This document shows, one piece after another, positions 9,504 to 20,961 of a DNA stretch of 64,000 nt (position 1 is its first letter; each line of letters begins with the position of its first letter). A program made the translations under genes and the position numbers. Source of the DNA: Holothuria scabra (Eukaryota > Echinodermata > Holothuroidea > Aspidochirotida > Holothuriidae); contig CM074196.1 in assembly GCA_037179385.1 (NCBI GenBank), positions 31,207,986-31,271,985 of the forward strand, in the 5' to 3' direction. Under the pieces are notes generated by a model. That model was not told the DNA's origin and did not search any database. It saw only the letters and a list, made by a program, of their open reading frames with translations.

Positions 9504-12294
9504 GTATGTCTTTAGAGTTTTCCGGATTTACACGTAACTATTTGCCTGTGACATTCCGATATTTTTTATATCCCAAACAAAGCTTACGACGTTGTCGAAC
9601 GACCTCATGAAAATTCGACTTTTTTACACTGTGAATTTATCAGATTCGGATTATTAGCTTTAAAAGGAAACAAATAAGTTGCAACTAAAGAAAGAGCAAA
9701 AGGAGTAAAAGGGTAAAAAGATAAATGTAACGATGAAGGAATTTAGACACACCAATAAGTATACACTCATGGGCAAAAATTATCCAATGTTGGGGAAATA
9801 TAGCACATGACACATTTTAAGCAAACTTCATTAAATTTATTGGGCAAAATTTATGAAATAATAAGGCAAAATCGTTGTGTTTTGCCCAAACTTTAGCAAT
9901 TTTCTTCCCCAACAATGTAGCATGTGCTATGCTTGCCCAACTGTTTTTAGAGTGTATAATTTGCAAGTTTTGTTTAAGTGCAAAGTTTCAAGAACCGAAC
10001 ATGCATAACTTCTGCCCCAAAATTTAAAGCACATATAAAGTGGAAAAATACAACAGTTATTGACTTTCACTGTAAAACAGAACATAGATGAAAGTTGATT
10101 TAAACGGAAATCAACGCAGTGCCGTTAAATCTGCTTGTATACTAGAAAGTTAGTCGAGAGAGCGAATATGTAGTACTTTGTCGCTCAGGGTCGTAGGCCG
10201 TCTTCGCCAATGCAAATATGAGACCATGAGATGACCACGCATAACTGGCTTTGCCATGCTTCTGCACTTGACTGAACAGGTTGCTGTTCTCAGACGTGCG
10301 GTTTTCCTTGATCCCAGTCATTCCTGCTTCTGTTTGCCAACCTGGTGACTTCTATTGATGTACCTGTCTTTGAGATTGACCGATAATTTGGTACCTTCCA
10401 GCTGCTTAATGATTTCGTTTGTGTTCTCTTCCTGAGTTTCTTTGAATAGAAAAAATGATACTTTTCCTTCTCGAGTATTTACTCACATTTTTTGACAACT
10501 TGAAATTTTCGTCTGCGGCTTCCTCAGACCTACAGACTTGTTTTCAGTCGACACAGAAGCCTACTTTGTCAGCTTCATCCGCTTTCTCTTCACGATAAAA
10601 TATTGTGGATATTGAGGTCCGTGAGGTTGGTCGCGCGTTGCTCTCCAGCGGACGTAATAACTTTCTGGGGGAACAGTGAAAGTTTTGGTTTCACCGAACG
10701 GCCCATTGCCGGAGAGTCGGAGGACTTACGAAAAAGTCAAGTTTGGTGATCGGATCATTCTGATAACGTTCCGAGCTTTTTTAAACATTTCTGTTAATTA
10801 AACGAGTAAAGAGTGATGATGTGAAACGGTCTCCCGACGAGTACTCCCTATAACCGAGTATTGTATAGTAACGAGCCTAAAGTAGGAAACATCGTGTAAA
10901 TTTTGCAGCATGCTTTTTTCACGAACCGTCAAAAATATCTTCTTGTAAATTGCAAATGAAGTGTCCTGCAACAATAAACACACCAGTAACATACTACTGT
11001 GGTCGTATAATTGCTTCAAGGTGCTTGTTACAACCGATAATGTAAAAAATACCAATAATGAAAACAAACAAAATACCGATAATGTTGAAGAAAAAAAAAG
11101 AAATTTACAGATGTAAAGTAAGAACTGCTCTTATAAGCGTTTCATATGGTCTAAGCTACAGGTGTGTACGTGCGAGTCTATTTAGATTTAAAAAGGCCGG
11201 TAAGCTGCGACGCGGTAGGTGGGCAGGTCAAGAAGCAAATAGGTAGGCTCGTGAATGTGTACCTGTGCAATTGCGTAATTGCGTAAAGAGAGCGTTGCAA
11301 AATAGGGGCAATATCCCCCTTTCCTGAAACGAATTGTGGTTTCGGTGTACAAAGGAGTGCGAAAGATGTATGTGTAGACTTTTAAACATGAAATTTAACT
11401 TGTATAACTATAGCATATAACACGTGATTAAATTCTTAATTTTGCAAACTTAGAGATACTCTTAGCCGGATGAACTTTATTTCAATTTCATAGAAAGCAC
11501 TACCACGACTTTATAAGCTCTCTGTACAAGAGCCCGCTTCAGCTAAAGTTTGAAAAAGCACAGGGAGGTCACCATTATATTGCTTCATTCGTCAAAAACA
11601 AATCAACGCTTTAGCTTTTTCATGCACCAATGATCACCAATTCCTTTTTTAATTTACCGTTTTACACTAATGTGACTTAAAGATCTTATCCTTGTACTCA
11701 ACATCTATTCGCTTAATTACGTAATTGTATTGTTACTAGCAAATTATTTCTTTGTACTGTTGATCAATTTTCACTGAGAACAAACGTTGCAAACATGATG
11801 AAACGTTCCCTCTTACTTTTTGTTACATCCTTCATTTCTGCCTGATTAACTCTTATTGCTTCAGGGAGGTAAAGAAGCCCACTACATGTAGACTTGATAA
11901 AGTCAAGTTTCACATCTGATTTATTGATTGACAGTAAAAGATGGGTTTCAATACACGAAAAGTTACTTAACATTTGGGGTTAGCAAACAGTTCAGTCAGC
12001 ATGTGTAAATTGCTTTTCGCGCAGTGTGAACACAATGAAAGCATAGCTCATCTTAGGTCACAGATCATATAACAAACTCAGATAATAGTTACACCCCATA
12101 CCGCCTTTGATTTATTGGGGTGTCTATGATGCTTTTTCAAGAAGTGAGGTCACAGTATGAAGGGGGAAACATATCAGTAGCTGTTACTTTCAAGAACTGA
12201 TAATAGGCGCTTCCACGAATATTAACTCTATCTAACTAACCTACACCACAAATATTACTTTACTAAGATATTTTATTCAAATGCGCTACTGAAG
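9504..12294 (+). other. Intron between Kazal 2 and the first X/Y-type exon
   Basis: No exon is recognised. About 10400-10600 and 10735-10790 match the intron after Kazal 1, interrupted by the SINE-like piece listed separately. The short ORFs at 10798-11067 and 11764-11973 on the minus strand and 11058-11246 on the plus strand have no domain or splice logic and are taken as chance. Confidence 0.5.
10610..10735 (+). mobile_element. SINE-like fragment
   Basis: Contains GGTTTCACCGAACGGCCC, then CATTGCCGGAGAGTCGGAGGACTT and a short A run. The same tail appears at about 61505-61565, and in a related form in the element at 18596-18800 (CGCCAGAGAGTCGTGGGGACTTTTAGAAAAA). The paralogous intron after Kazal 1 passes from GGATCAAAAATTC to GATCAGGTCATTC without this segment, which suggests insertion. 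Boundaries are approximate. Confidence 0.55.
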
Positions 12295-12441
12295 GTCCTT
12301 GTGCTGATGTTGTGTGTGATGAGCTACCCTGCCCAGAAGATGTTCAATATAGAACTGGTTGCTGCCCAGAGTGTCCGGCAGACTGGGGAGTACCACCTTG
12401 TGTTATAAGTGGAACATGTACACCAGCAGCACCTATATTAG
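12295..12441 (+). CDS. Eight-cysteine module exon, Y-to-X recombinant
   Basis: The intact 147-nt, phase 1-1 exon has all eight cysteines. Its 5' half and preceding intron are Y-like (TTTACTAAGATATTTTATTC upstream, DELPCPED, ACTGGTTGC). Its 3' half and following intron are X-like (tail TPAAPIL, then GTACGCATCCAATGTTTCG). The exon therefore looks like the product of an unequal crossover inside the module. It carries Arg-Thr before the Gly-Cys-Cys, where other copies have Thr-Thr or Thr-Ile. The donor is GTACGC. Confidence 0.8.
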
Positions 12442-13236
12442 GTACGCATCCAATGTTTCGAATAAGCAAAGATGTAGTTTGGCAGATAACTTTGTTAACA
12501 TAATTAGTCAAGTCTAGAACAATTGAGTTTGGATATCACACTTGACATGTTGGTCCCAGTATTGAAAACAAGATGAAAGATTATTCCACATTAAAACTGA
12601 CACCAAAATTTCATTAGTCAGGACCAACTGACTTTTTCTTTTTAAAACAGCACCGGGAGATCACCATTCCACAGCCTCTTTTGGACAAAACAAACCTTTC
12701 TTAAAGCATTATTTCCATGAGAAATACATTAATGACCCTTTTGCATGTGCGGTTACTTTGACAGTGAAAAACTTGATGCTTCCATGCTTAGTTCTCAATA
12801 TAAAATGCTTTAACTATCTGATTTTTAAATGCTTAATTGTAGTTTTTTTTCTGTCTGCGAATTTCATCTAATTAATTATATGAATAAAAAGAATATAATG
12901 CTTTGTTAACAGTCAAATTTTTTCACAAAGTTTTTGCATGTGGTAAGAATGCTTTTAGCTACGTCATGCATCAGTGATCACCTAACTCTGCTTTCTTTAA
13001 CTGTTAAACTGTAATGTTACTCGAAGTTTTTTATCTTTGTACCCGACATCTATGTGCTAAAATGCTTAATTGTATTTCAAATAGCTAAGTATATTATTTT
13101 CGTAATGATGAAAGTTCATTAAGAAGTAACGTTGAAAGAAACAAACAGCTCTTTCCTGTTAGTTCCAAGAACTTTTTTTAGGCGTTTCCACAAATATTAA
13201 TTTACTAAGATATTTTATTCAAATGCCCTGCTGAAG

Positions 13237-13263
13237 TTCCCTGTGCTGATGTTGTGTGTGATG
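13237..13263 (+). pseudogene. Eight-cysteine exon with internal deletion
   Basis: The acceptor side and the first ~27 bases of a Y-type exon are present (CCCTGTGCTGATGTTGTGTG). The sequence then jumps into downstream X-type intron (GATGTAGTTTGGCAG), losing the rest of the exon and its donor. Upstream intron is Y type and downstream intron X type, as at 12295, so this is probably a decayed sister of that recombinant. It encodes nothing usable. Confidence 0.8.
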
Positions 13264-14025
13264 TAGTAGATGTAGTTTGGCAGAAAATTTGTTAACATAA
13301 TTAGTCAAGTCTAGAACAATTGAGTTTGGTTATCACACTTGACATGTTGGTCCCAATATTGAAAACAAGATGAAAGATTATTTCACATAAAAAATGACAC
13401 CAAAATTTCATTAGTCAGGACCAACTGACTTTTCCTTTTTAAAACAGCACCAGAAGATCACCATTCCATAGCCTCTTTTGCCAAAAACAAACCTTTGTTA
13501 AAGCATTATTTCCATGAGAAATACACTAATGACCCTTTTGCCTGTGCGATTACTGTGACAGTGACAAACTTGATGCTTCCATGCTTAGTTCTCAATTTAA
13601 AATGCTTTAACTATCTGATTTTTATATGTTTAATTGTAGTTTTTTTTCTGTCTGCGAATTTCATCTAATTAATTATATGAATAAATAGAATACAATGCTT
13701 TGTTAACAGTCAACCTTTTTTTACAAAGTTTTACCCCTTCGTAATAATGCTTTTAGCTATTTCATGCATCAGTGATCACCTAACTCTTTAACTGTTAAAC
13801 TGTAATGTTACTCGAAGGTTTTTACCTTTGTACCCGGCATCTATGTGCTAAAATGCTTAATTGTATTTTAAATAGCAAACTGTATCTTTTTCGTAATGAT
13901 GAAAGTTCATTAAGAACAAACGTTGAAAGAAAGAAACATCTCTTTTCCTGTTAGTTCCAAGAACTTATTGTAGGCATTTCCACAAATATTAATTTACTAA
14001 GATATTTTATCCAAATGCACTGAAG

Positions 14026-14172
14026 TTCCCTGTGCTGATGTTGTGTGTGATGAGCTACCCTGCCCAGAAGATGTTCAATATACAACTGGTTGCTGCCCAG
14101 AGTGTCCCGCAGACTGGGGAGTACCACTTTGTGTTATAAGTGGAACATGTACGCCAACCGAACCAATAGAAG
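14026..14172 (+). CDS. Eight-cysteine module exon, Y type
   Basis: An intact Y-type exon (starts V-P-C, tail TPTEPIE), phase 1-1, with a conserved TTTACTAAGAT about 30 nt upstream that could be the branch site. Leu replaces the second Pro before the seventh cysteine (VPLC rather than VPPC), unique among the Y copies. The donor is GTAGGC. It is followed by the longest intron in the window. Confidence 0.8.
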
Positions 14173-14874
14173 GTAGGCTTTGATCGTTTTTAATACAGCC
14201 AGCGAAATTTGCCAAAACGTAGATTGACAGAAAATCTTTCAAACATCATTTTTGAGTATGAAAGAAATAAATATGGATGCAACGCGAAGCATTATTTCCC
14301 CGAAATAAGAATGCGGGTTTGGTTTAGTACATATCGAAGATTACGTTAAAATGTGATTCATCGGTGTGAACCGAGGTTTCATTTTCCAAACAGAATAGAG
14401 CTTTCATCATTACGTTGTTTTGTTTGTCAAAAGCAAGTTCTGTTCATATCATTATTTCTTTGAAGAAAATTATTACTCATTAGTTTCTTCTGTGTGGATT
14501 AAAAAGCAAAGAAAAACACACTACCTTCATAATTAACAACAATTTGTACATGCTTAAATAATGTGATCTTCGAAAATTTCGTGTTGTTCTTTATCGTTCT
14601 ACATGCTTTGTCTTATTGTTTGCATGTCTAATTAAAGAATAGCGTTTCCTTTTCATACGAGTAGATTGAATCACTTCCCGTTTACAATGTTATTGCTTTT
14701 TGAAAAGATGCTATTAGCTTTCCCATGTATCGGTGCTCACTTTTCACCTTTTTGGTATAATTTTTTACCCTTTTGCAACCTGATGGTTTTCGTTTTCCTA
14801 CTCAGCATTTTATAATGGAATTATGAGTAGCTTTTTGGTTTCGATGATAAGAGAAACCAATTCATTCATGATGG

Positions 14875-15720
14875 CGTGTGTGTGTATGTGCGTGTGTATG
14901 TGTGTGTGCGTGTGTATGTGTGTGTGTTTGTGACACTTTGCTTGTTAACACGATATCGCAAGATAGGAATGTCTGACAGTTTTCAAACTTGGTACATAAA
15001 TGCGCCATATTAAAAGGAAGAACCCTATTGTTTTTGGTGGAGGTCAAAGGTCATCTGGGGTCACCAGGGGTAAAAGTCTGAAAACCTTGTTAACACGATA
15101 TCCCAAGGTTGGAAACTTGGATAGATTTCATATCTGATATGTGGATGCATTATAGTCAGAGGATGATCCCTATTGTTTTTGGTGGAGGTCAAAGGTCATC
15201 TGGGGTCACCGGGGGTCAAAGTCTGGAAACCTTGTTAAAGCAATATCTCAAGGTAGGAAACTTGGATAGATTTCATATTTGGTATGTGGATGCGTTATAG
15301 TCAGTAGATGGTCCCTATTGTTTTTGGCGGAGGTCAAAGGTCATCTGGGGTCACCGGGGGTCAAAGTCTGAAAACCTTGTTAAAGCAATATCTCAAGGCA
15401 GGAAACTTGGATAGATATCATATTTGGTATGTGGATGCGATATAGTCAGTAGATGGTCCCTATTGTTTTTGGCGGAGGTCAAAGGTCATCTGGGGTCACC
15501 GGGGGTCAAAGTCTGAAAATCCTGTTAAACACGATATCTCAAGGTTGGAAGCTTTGATAGATCTCATATTTGGTATGTGGATGCGTTATGGTCAGTAGAT
15601 GGTCCCTATTGTTTTTGGTGGAGGTCAAAAGTCATCTGGGGTCACCGGGGGTCAAAGTCTGAAAATCTTGTTCACACGATATCTCATGGTAGGAAACTTG
15701 GATAGATTTCATATTTGGTA
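14875..15720 (+). repeat. DR1-motif minisatellite array A1, ~146-bp period
   Basis: After a TG microsatellite (14876-14930), units of about 145-148 bp repeat. Each contains ACGATATCTCAAGGTNGGAAAC, TTTCATATTTGGTATGTGGA, CCCTATTGTTTTTGG and GGAGGTCAAAGGTCATCTGG. Several units hold an exact AGGTCAAAGGTCA, the direct-repeat-1 site recognised by nuclear receptor dimers of the RXR/PPAR/HNF4 type, followed by two more GGTCA half-sites. Function is untested; it may be a fortuitous feature of the repeat. Confidence 0.85.
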
Positions 15721-16365
15721 TTAGGGCTGTCAGCGATTAGCCATTAATCGCCAGCCAAGTAATCGTTTAGTAAAATGGTACATGCGATTAATCGCATCTC
15801 ATGCCGTTGGACTCTGACTTGCGTTAAGTAAACAAAGTATAGTCCTTCTTCACAAGTTTAACTGCCTTGACAAAGCAATCGATGTCTACAGTATGAACAA
15901 CAAGCTCAAAAATTGCGCAGAGCTATGACATTCACCTTTTATCCACCCAACCCCCTGTAGTTTACATGTGATTTTGTGCGGTGTCATGGGGAACGTTTTA
16001 ATCCTCGAACCCCAAACATGGAACCTGTTGTGACAGGCTTTACTTCAACACCACCAATACATTTGTAATGAACAAAATTTACAATGAAATTTGAAAGCAC
16101 TAAACGTATGCATACACCGCAGTGTCTTTTAAGTGCCCTGTGCGCCATTGTGCACTTCACCGTAATAGTTCAATTTCAACAGCCACTTGTCAATTCGCTA
16201 CTAACATACGTCTCCCAAAATTTCAACTTGAAATCGACAAGTTTCAAAAAATTACAAGTTCAGCTTTCTAACCATGTTATTCCTGTCCTTGTATCACGTA
16301 GGAGTGTATGTAAGTCATGAACTGAAAAAAGTTTCAAAAATGTTTCCATCGCTGTTTATCAAGAC

Positions 16366-18116
16366 CAGTGGCGTAGCTACTGGGGGGGGGGGGCAGGGGG
16401 GCAACTTGCCCCCCCCCCTGAAAAATTTTTGGGGAAATTTGATGAATCTTCTTATTATTTCAAAAATTTCACAAAAATTTCTCAAAATTTTTGTTAGAAT
16501 AAGAAATTGTGAGACATTTCTCATACATAATTCGTATTTTCATGCAACAAATTAACTCAAATTTCGTCAGTGTCTCATGAACCGGCCCAATTCGCGTTCC
16601 ACTGAAATGTCCTCGTCGCGTAGCAGATTGAATGTTCTCTTGTGCTCATATACGCACGGGGGTTACGGGGGGCACGGGGGTGCATTTCAGTGCACAGGAA
16701 GCTGTTATTCAGGTGATACTTTGGGAATTCATCAGTTAAAGGATGTGAAAACTGACAAGTCACTACCGTAGACCCCTGAGGTTGTTATGTTCTTCTACAA
16801 GCTAGCAGTAGCTGTACGATTTTACTCTGTGTACATAACGATGGGTCGGGCTGAAACAATCCATGGCCAACGATACACTTAAAGTTAATCTAGAAATTAG
16901 AATTAACGGGAACCGTTGGCACACTTAGATTTTGTTACTTAGCCTAATCCTTGGAGACTTACAAGCTAGTTCGGGAAAATAGCTTTCTGCTCACTTTGAG
17001 TGTAACAATAAATGGACAATGAGTACCTTGTGGCCTTCTACACATAACAGACTGCTTTTCTCACAGGATATCCTGTGTGATCGAGCCTCTATTAGGCCTC
17101 CTTAGTGTCGTGCGAAGAGGAGACCATTGGGCCATGCCCCCCTCACTGATGCCATTTTTTCTTTGTTCTTAAAAATACGTAGTCTAACTTTATTAACACA
17201 GATTTTACTTCAAAAGATAGCATATGTGGCACCAGAATGCTTATAAGGACACCCAATTTTTCAAAATTATTCAAAGGGGAAGGATTGTCCTTGCAAGGTC
17301 TTTCAGTGATGCCAATTTTTTTTAATTCCTACAAATAGACCTAGGCAAATTCTGTCAAATTCCAATTTTTACTTAAAAAGGTAGACTCTATTACCCACTG
17401 GTGGCATCAAAAAAATCGACTACATGTTTAGATTCTCTTTACAAGCATAAATACGCTATTTTAACCATCTGAGGGGTCTGATTGTTCGAAATTTTCTTTA
17501 CGCTCCGCGCCAGCCAATGGTGGCGCTCCGCTTAGATAATCTTTATGACAAAATAACATTTTGTGACCAAGAAAAACCACAAATACCGATCAATGCTCTC
17601 TTATTTGGTTTTCTAAAAGTGTGCAAATTAATGACAAGTTTTACTTCGTGAGGTAACACAAATGGCATAAGAGTGCATGTAAAGACACAAAAGTTTCAGT
17701 TTTATCCTCATGAACCACCACGATTCAACCTTTAACACTGTTCCTTTCAAAGTCGAAAATCTTGCACCATTTTGCATGTAGGCTATTTGAAAACGTCAAA
17801 TTATTTCCGGACACCCCTCCCCTTAGACCATACTGCATGCCCCTCCCCCTTCAGAGAAATCCTGCGTACGCCACTGCTTTAGTACATACAAATAAACCAG
17901 ATATTGTTTACCAAAATAATATACTTTGTTATTTCCGATTGCTCTATGTTATACTTTAAGATTAAAATGCAGGTAATATTACAAAATGTCAAGGTAATGT
18001 TTTTATACTTTTAAGTTTGCATATTTTATATAAAATACATACACATTGACCGGGAAAAGTTTTGGGGAAATTTCATACCTTTGCCCCCCGTGGAAAAAAT
18101 CCTAGCTACGCCACTG
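16366..18116. mobile_element. hAT-like non-autonomous DNA transposon with 8-bp target-site duplication
   Basis: The 1751-bp insertion begins CAGTGGCGTAGCTA and ends TAGCTACGCCACTG, a perfect 14-bp terminal inverted repeat. Further in, subterminal sequences also pair (TTTTGGGGAAATTT near both ends). It is flanked by ATCAAGAC on both sides (16358-16365 and 18117-18124). Copy 2 of the composite repeat has a single ATCAAGAC at 27847-27854 with no insertion. An 8-bp duplication with a CAGNGGCG-type end is the hAT pattern. No transposase is recognised, so it is non-autonomous. Another CGTACGCCACTG end near 17865-17877 hints at a nested relative. Confidence 0.92.
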
Positions 18117-18595
18117 ATCAAGACCAACAGCGTACATAGCAGCAGTTGCACACGTTAGCAGCCGGCTGAAAATCGTTTATATGCCGCTGCTTCGTGCTAT
18201 ACATCGAACGAACTTCTGTTGGGAAGAATCGTACTCACTGATTGGCTGCTTGCGTTTAATGAATGAAGCGGCTTCTTTAAAAGTTTGGGGATTCCCCGCT
18301 TCGAACGTAATTATTGAGGGAGGGTGTCATGTTATTGCCAATTGAAGTACATCCATTCTCTAAGCGCTTTTAACGATACACGCCGAGGGAGCCGATCAGC
18401 CAGCTGAAGGCATGTATATTACACTCTGCATGTAGCTAGCAGCTAGCAGGTCTTGTTTATGTGCTGCGAACGTACGTACGTACGACTATTTACACAGTAC
18501 AGCTCAGGCGGTAACTTAAACATAAAATGACCGGTGAAAACTACCATGTCTGCATGTCTGGATTTGATCGTAGCCTATTATTGTTAGCTCTAACG

Positions 18596-18800
18596 TCCTG
18601 GGCATGACGTTAAACTGCATCCAGGTTGTGGCTCTATTCAGCCAGTCTAGAGCAGGACCACTCAGTGTTTGCCCGTTGGAGGGCGTACTTGTCCATTTGG
18701 GACGTTAAGCTCCTTAAGGGAGCAGAACTCCTCCGGGAGTGATCGGTTGGTTTTCGCCCCTTGGCTCTTCGCCAGAGAGTCGTGGGGACTTTTAGAAAAA
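18596..18800 (+). mobile_element. SINE-like retroelement, 205 bp, with target-site duplication
   Basis: Flanked by AGCTCTAACG on both sides (18586-18595 and 18801-18810). The paralogous copy has one AGCTCTAACG at 28309-28318 and no insert. The element starts TCCTGGGCATGACGTTAAAC and ends GTCGTGGGGACTTTTAGAAAAA, a short A-rich tail, with no coding capacity. A 5'-truncated relative lies in antisense at 51272-51361, and diverged tails lie near 10610-10735 and 61505-61565. The size, tail, truncation and variable duplication lengths (10 and 9 bp) fit LINE-mobilised SINEs. I did not find a convincing tRNA-type A/B box. Confidence 0.8.
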
Positions 18801-19018
18801 AGCTCTAACGTTACATTTTGTTCTGTAAACGTAGGTGGCTAGGCCCTAGGCCTAGTTTTTGTTGTGGCTTCAAGTCACACTACTTTTGGGAGGAAATTAG
18901 AAATGAAACAAATGGGGTAGATTGGGCAAGTGTCAAAATTAAATATATCGTATTGGGACCTGCAGCTGTCTGCATAGGGCTCGTCGGCTACTTTCGCCGT
19001 GGATACTGTATTATGGCC

Positions 19019-19178
19019 TACAATCCTCGACAAAAATACATGGGACAAACCCCGCTCCCCGTATCAATGTTGAAGTTTCAGGACGCCTTGGGCTGCCGCA
19101 ACATTGAAAGGGGGAGTGGGGGGATGGTGTTCCGTTCATTGCTTGTTTTGTCCCATCATTTTTGTCGAGGATTGTCGG
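19019..19178. repeat. Inverted-repeat (MITE-like) segment at the head of the satellite
   Basis: ACAATCCTCGACAAAAATAC followed by ATGGGACAAA at about 19020 is matched in reverse complement by TTTTGTCCCATCATTTTTGT then CGAGGATTGT near 19146-19177. The left end marks where the composite repeat is broken (composite copy 2 continues differently from 28527). The right-end sequence, with its flank TCGGAAGCCTGTACAAA, recurs inverted at the start of every satellite unit. This suggests that the element nucleated the array. No clear target duplication was found. Confidence 0.65.
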
Positions 19179-20072
19179 AAGCCTGTACAAATGTATATGA
19201 AGAAGTTTTCGGTCTTGGGCAACGTAATGGCAGTTGGTGAATAAAATTTGTGCAGTCTGAAAGGATTGATTCGATGACAAATATCACGACGTAAGCATTA
19301 TGAAAAAGAAATTGCGGCATGACAAGATTTAAAAAGCGGCTTTTAAATTTTTCACGGGGAAGAAATGTAACTTATTACGTATTATGGACTTCTGTCCATA
19401 TTCGGTCTTTCTAATTAGGACAGGGAACAGATCAAAGTAAGGTACCCATGGGTGGTATAACGTCGTTAATTTTGCCATAAACCTATTCAGAAGACCCGTT
19501 CCCGCGGTGTACCGAAGGGGGAAGGGGTCACTTTCAAGCGAGAAATATTTCCTGGGGAGGGGGAAGATCAAAACAACTTTCAGGGGAGAGGGAGAACAGA
19601 TATCCCAGATGACTTACATGACAAACGAGGCGTTTTAAATTTTTGAACCCGAACTGCTACAGAAAGCTCCGAAAGTGGGCTTTATAACGCTTCATTTATT
19701 CATTATCCCGATGTAGAACTCGTCACTGCTCCCTATTACTAAGAATATTTAATTAGCGCCACGGTTTACCATTGACCTCACCACGATGAACCATTGACCT
19801 CCACACTATTTCAATGACTGTCGAGGGTTAATCGTGCAAACAGAAGATCTCTCTATTTGTAGGAAACTTTCATTGTGCAAAAATGGTTAACCGTTTCAAT
19901 TTCGAAAAATCTTTACGTAAATTATCACGTTTACTACCCCTAATTCTTACATATAATTTCGTCTTTAACTAGATTGTAGTTTGAATCATCATTTAATGTT
20001 TATTTATGCGAAAAAAGAGAGAATTTTGTGGTTAACCGTTGGGTATATCGTGAAATATATTACCCACAACCC

Positions 20073-20318
20073 CTAACACAAAAAAGTAAGATGGAAAAAA
20101 CTCTTTGTTTTTTCCCCATTACAGTACATGGAATTTTTAAAGTAAATTAAATCTCTCACCACCCAGAGTACTTTTGCCCCCTTCCCCTTCCTCATATGAG
20201 CTACTTGAGGAAGACAAATCTTTATTCGAGCGCCCATCGCTAATCTGACACGCCAGTATACTGGTAGGACAAATTCAACTTTTACTTCTTTCCTGTAGCT
20301 TGAAAAATAAAAAGACAA
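20073..20318 (-). other. Satellite-unit ORF, copy 1 of 7 (81 codons)
   Basis: A minus-strand ATG ORF beginning MSFYFSSYRKEVKVEF and ending ..FHLTFLC. It is present in all seven units at the same place. No domain, signal peptide or membrane segment is recognised, no splice context supports it, and it reads against the host gene. Its persistence may simply reflect recent amplification. It differs from the other copies by Trp for Phe in VYWRVRL. I list it because the repetition is real, not because coding is established. Confidence 0.3.
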
Positions 20319-20961
20319 CCTACTCGTTTCAGAGCATTTAAAACGAAAATTTGGAAACTCCTATACCTTTGTACAGGCTTCCGACAATCCGCGACAAAAA
20401 TACATGGGACAAACCCCGCTCCCCGTATCAATGTTGAAGTTTCAGGACGCCTTGGGCTGTCGCAACATTGAGAAATATTTCCTGGGGAGGGGGAAGATCA
20501 AAACAACCTTCAGGGGAGAGGGAGAACAGATATCCCAGATGACTTACAGGACAAACGAGGCGTTTTAAATTTTTGAACCCGAACTGCTACAGAAAGCTCC
20601 GAAAGTGGGCTTTATAACGCTTCATTTATTCATTATCCCGATGTAGAACTCGTCACTGCTCCCTATTACTAAGAATATTTAATTAGCGCCACGGTTTACC
20701 ATTGACCTCACCACGATGAACCATTGACCTCCACACTATTTCAATGACTGTCGAGGGTTAATCGTGCAAACAGAAGATCTCTCTATTTATAGGAAACTTT
20801 CATTGTGCAAAAATGGTTAACCGTTTCAATTTCGAGAAATCTTTACGTAAATTATCACGTTCACTACCCCTAATTCTTACATATAATTTCGTCTTTAACT
20901 AGATTGTAGTTTGAATCATCATTTAATGTTTATTAATGCGAAAAAAGAGAGAATTTTGTGG

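Larger units (their letters stand above)
15721..19018 (+). repeat. Composite repeat copy 1, interrupted by two insertions
   Basis: The sequence starting TTAGGGCTGTCAGCGATTAG and ending CTGTATTATGGCCTA matches 27223-28526. Copy 1 differs by the hAT-like insertion at 16366-18116 and the SINE-like insertion at 18596-18800, both absent from copy 2. The opening AGGGCTGTCAGCGATTAGCCA ... GCGATTAATCGCAT resembles ends of hAT-type elements known from many animals (inference). ORFs within it, such as 16084-16320, recur in copy 2 but are short and unrecognised. Confidence 0.8.

Noticed and set aside
14876..14935. TG repeat as possible Z-DNA or regulatory element
   Set aside because: It is an ordinary microsatellite that recurs at the head of each DR1 element. 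Nothing further supports a function.
16084..16320. ORF shared by both composite repeats (second copy 27573-27809)
   Set aside because: Short, unrecognised, and expected to persist in two young copies. No transposase or other motif is visible.
18818..19240. 140-codon ORF running from the composite repeat into the satellite
   Set aside because: It crosses the junction of two unrelated repeats, so the reading frame is accidental.
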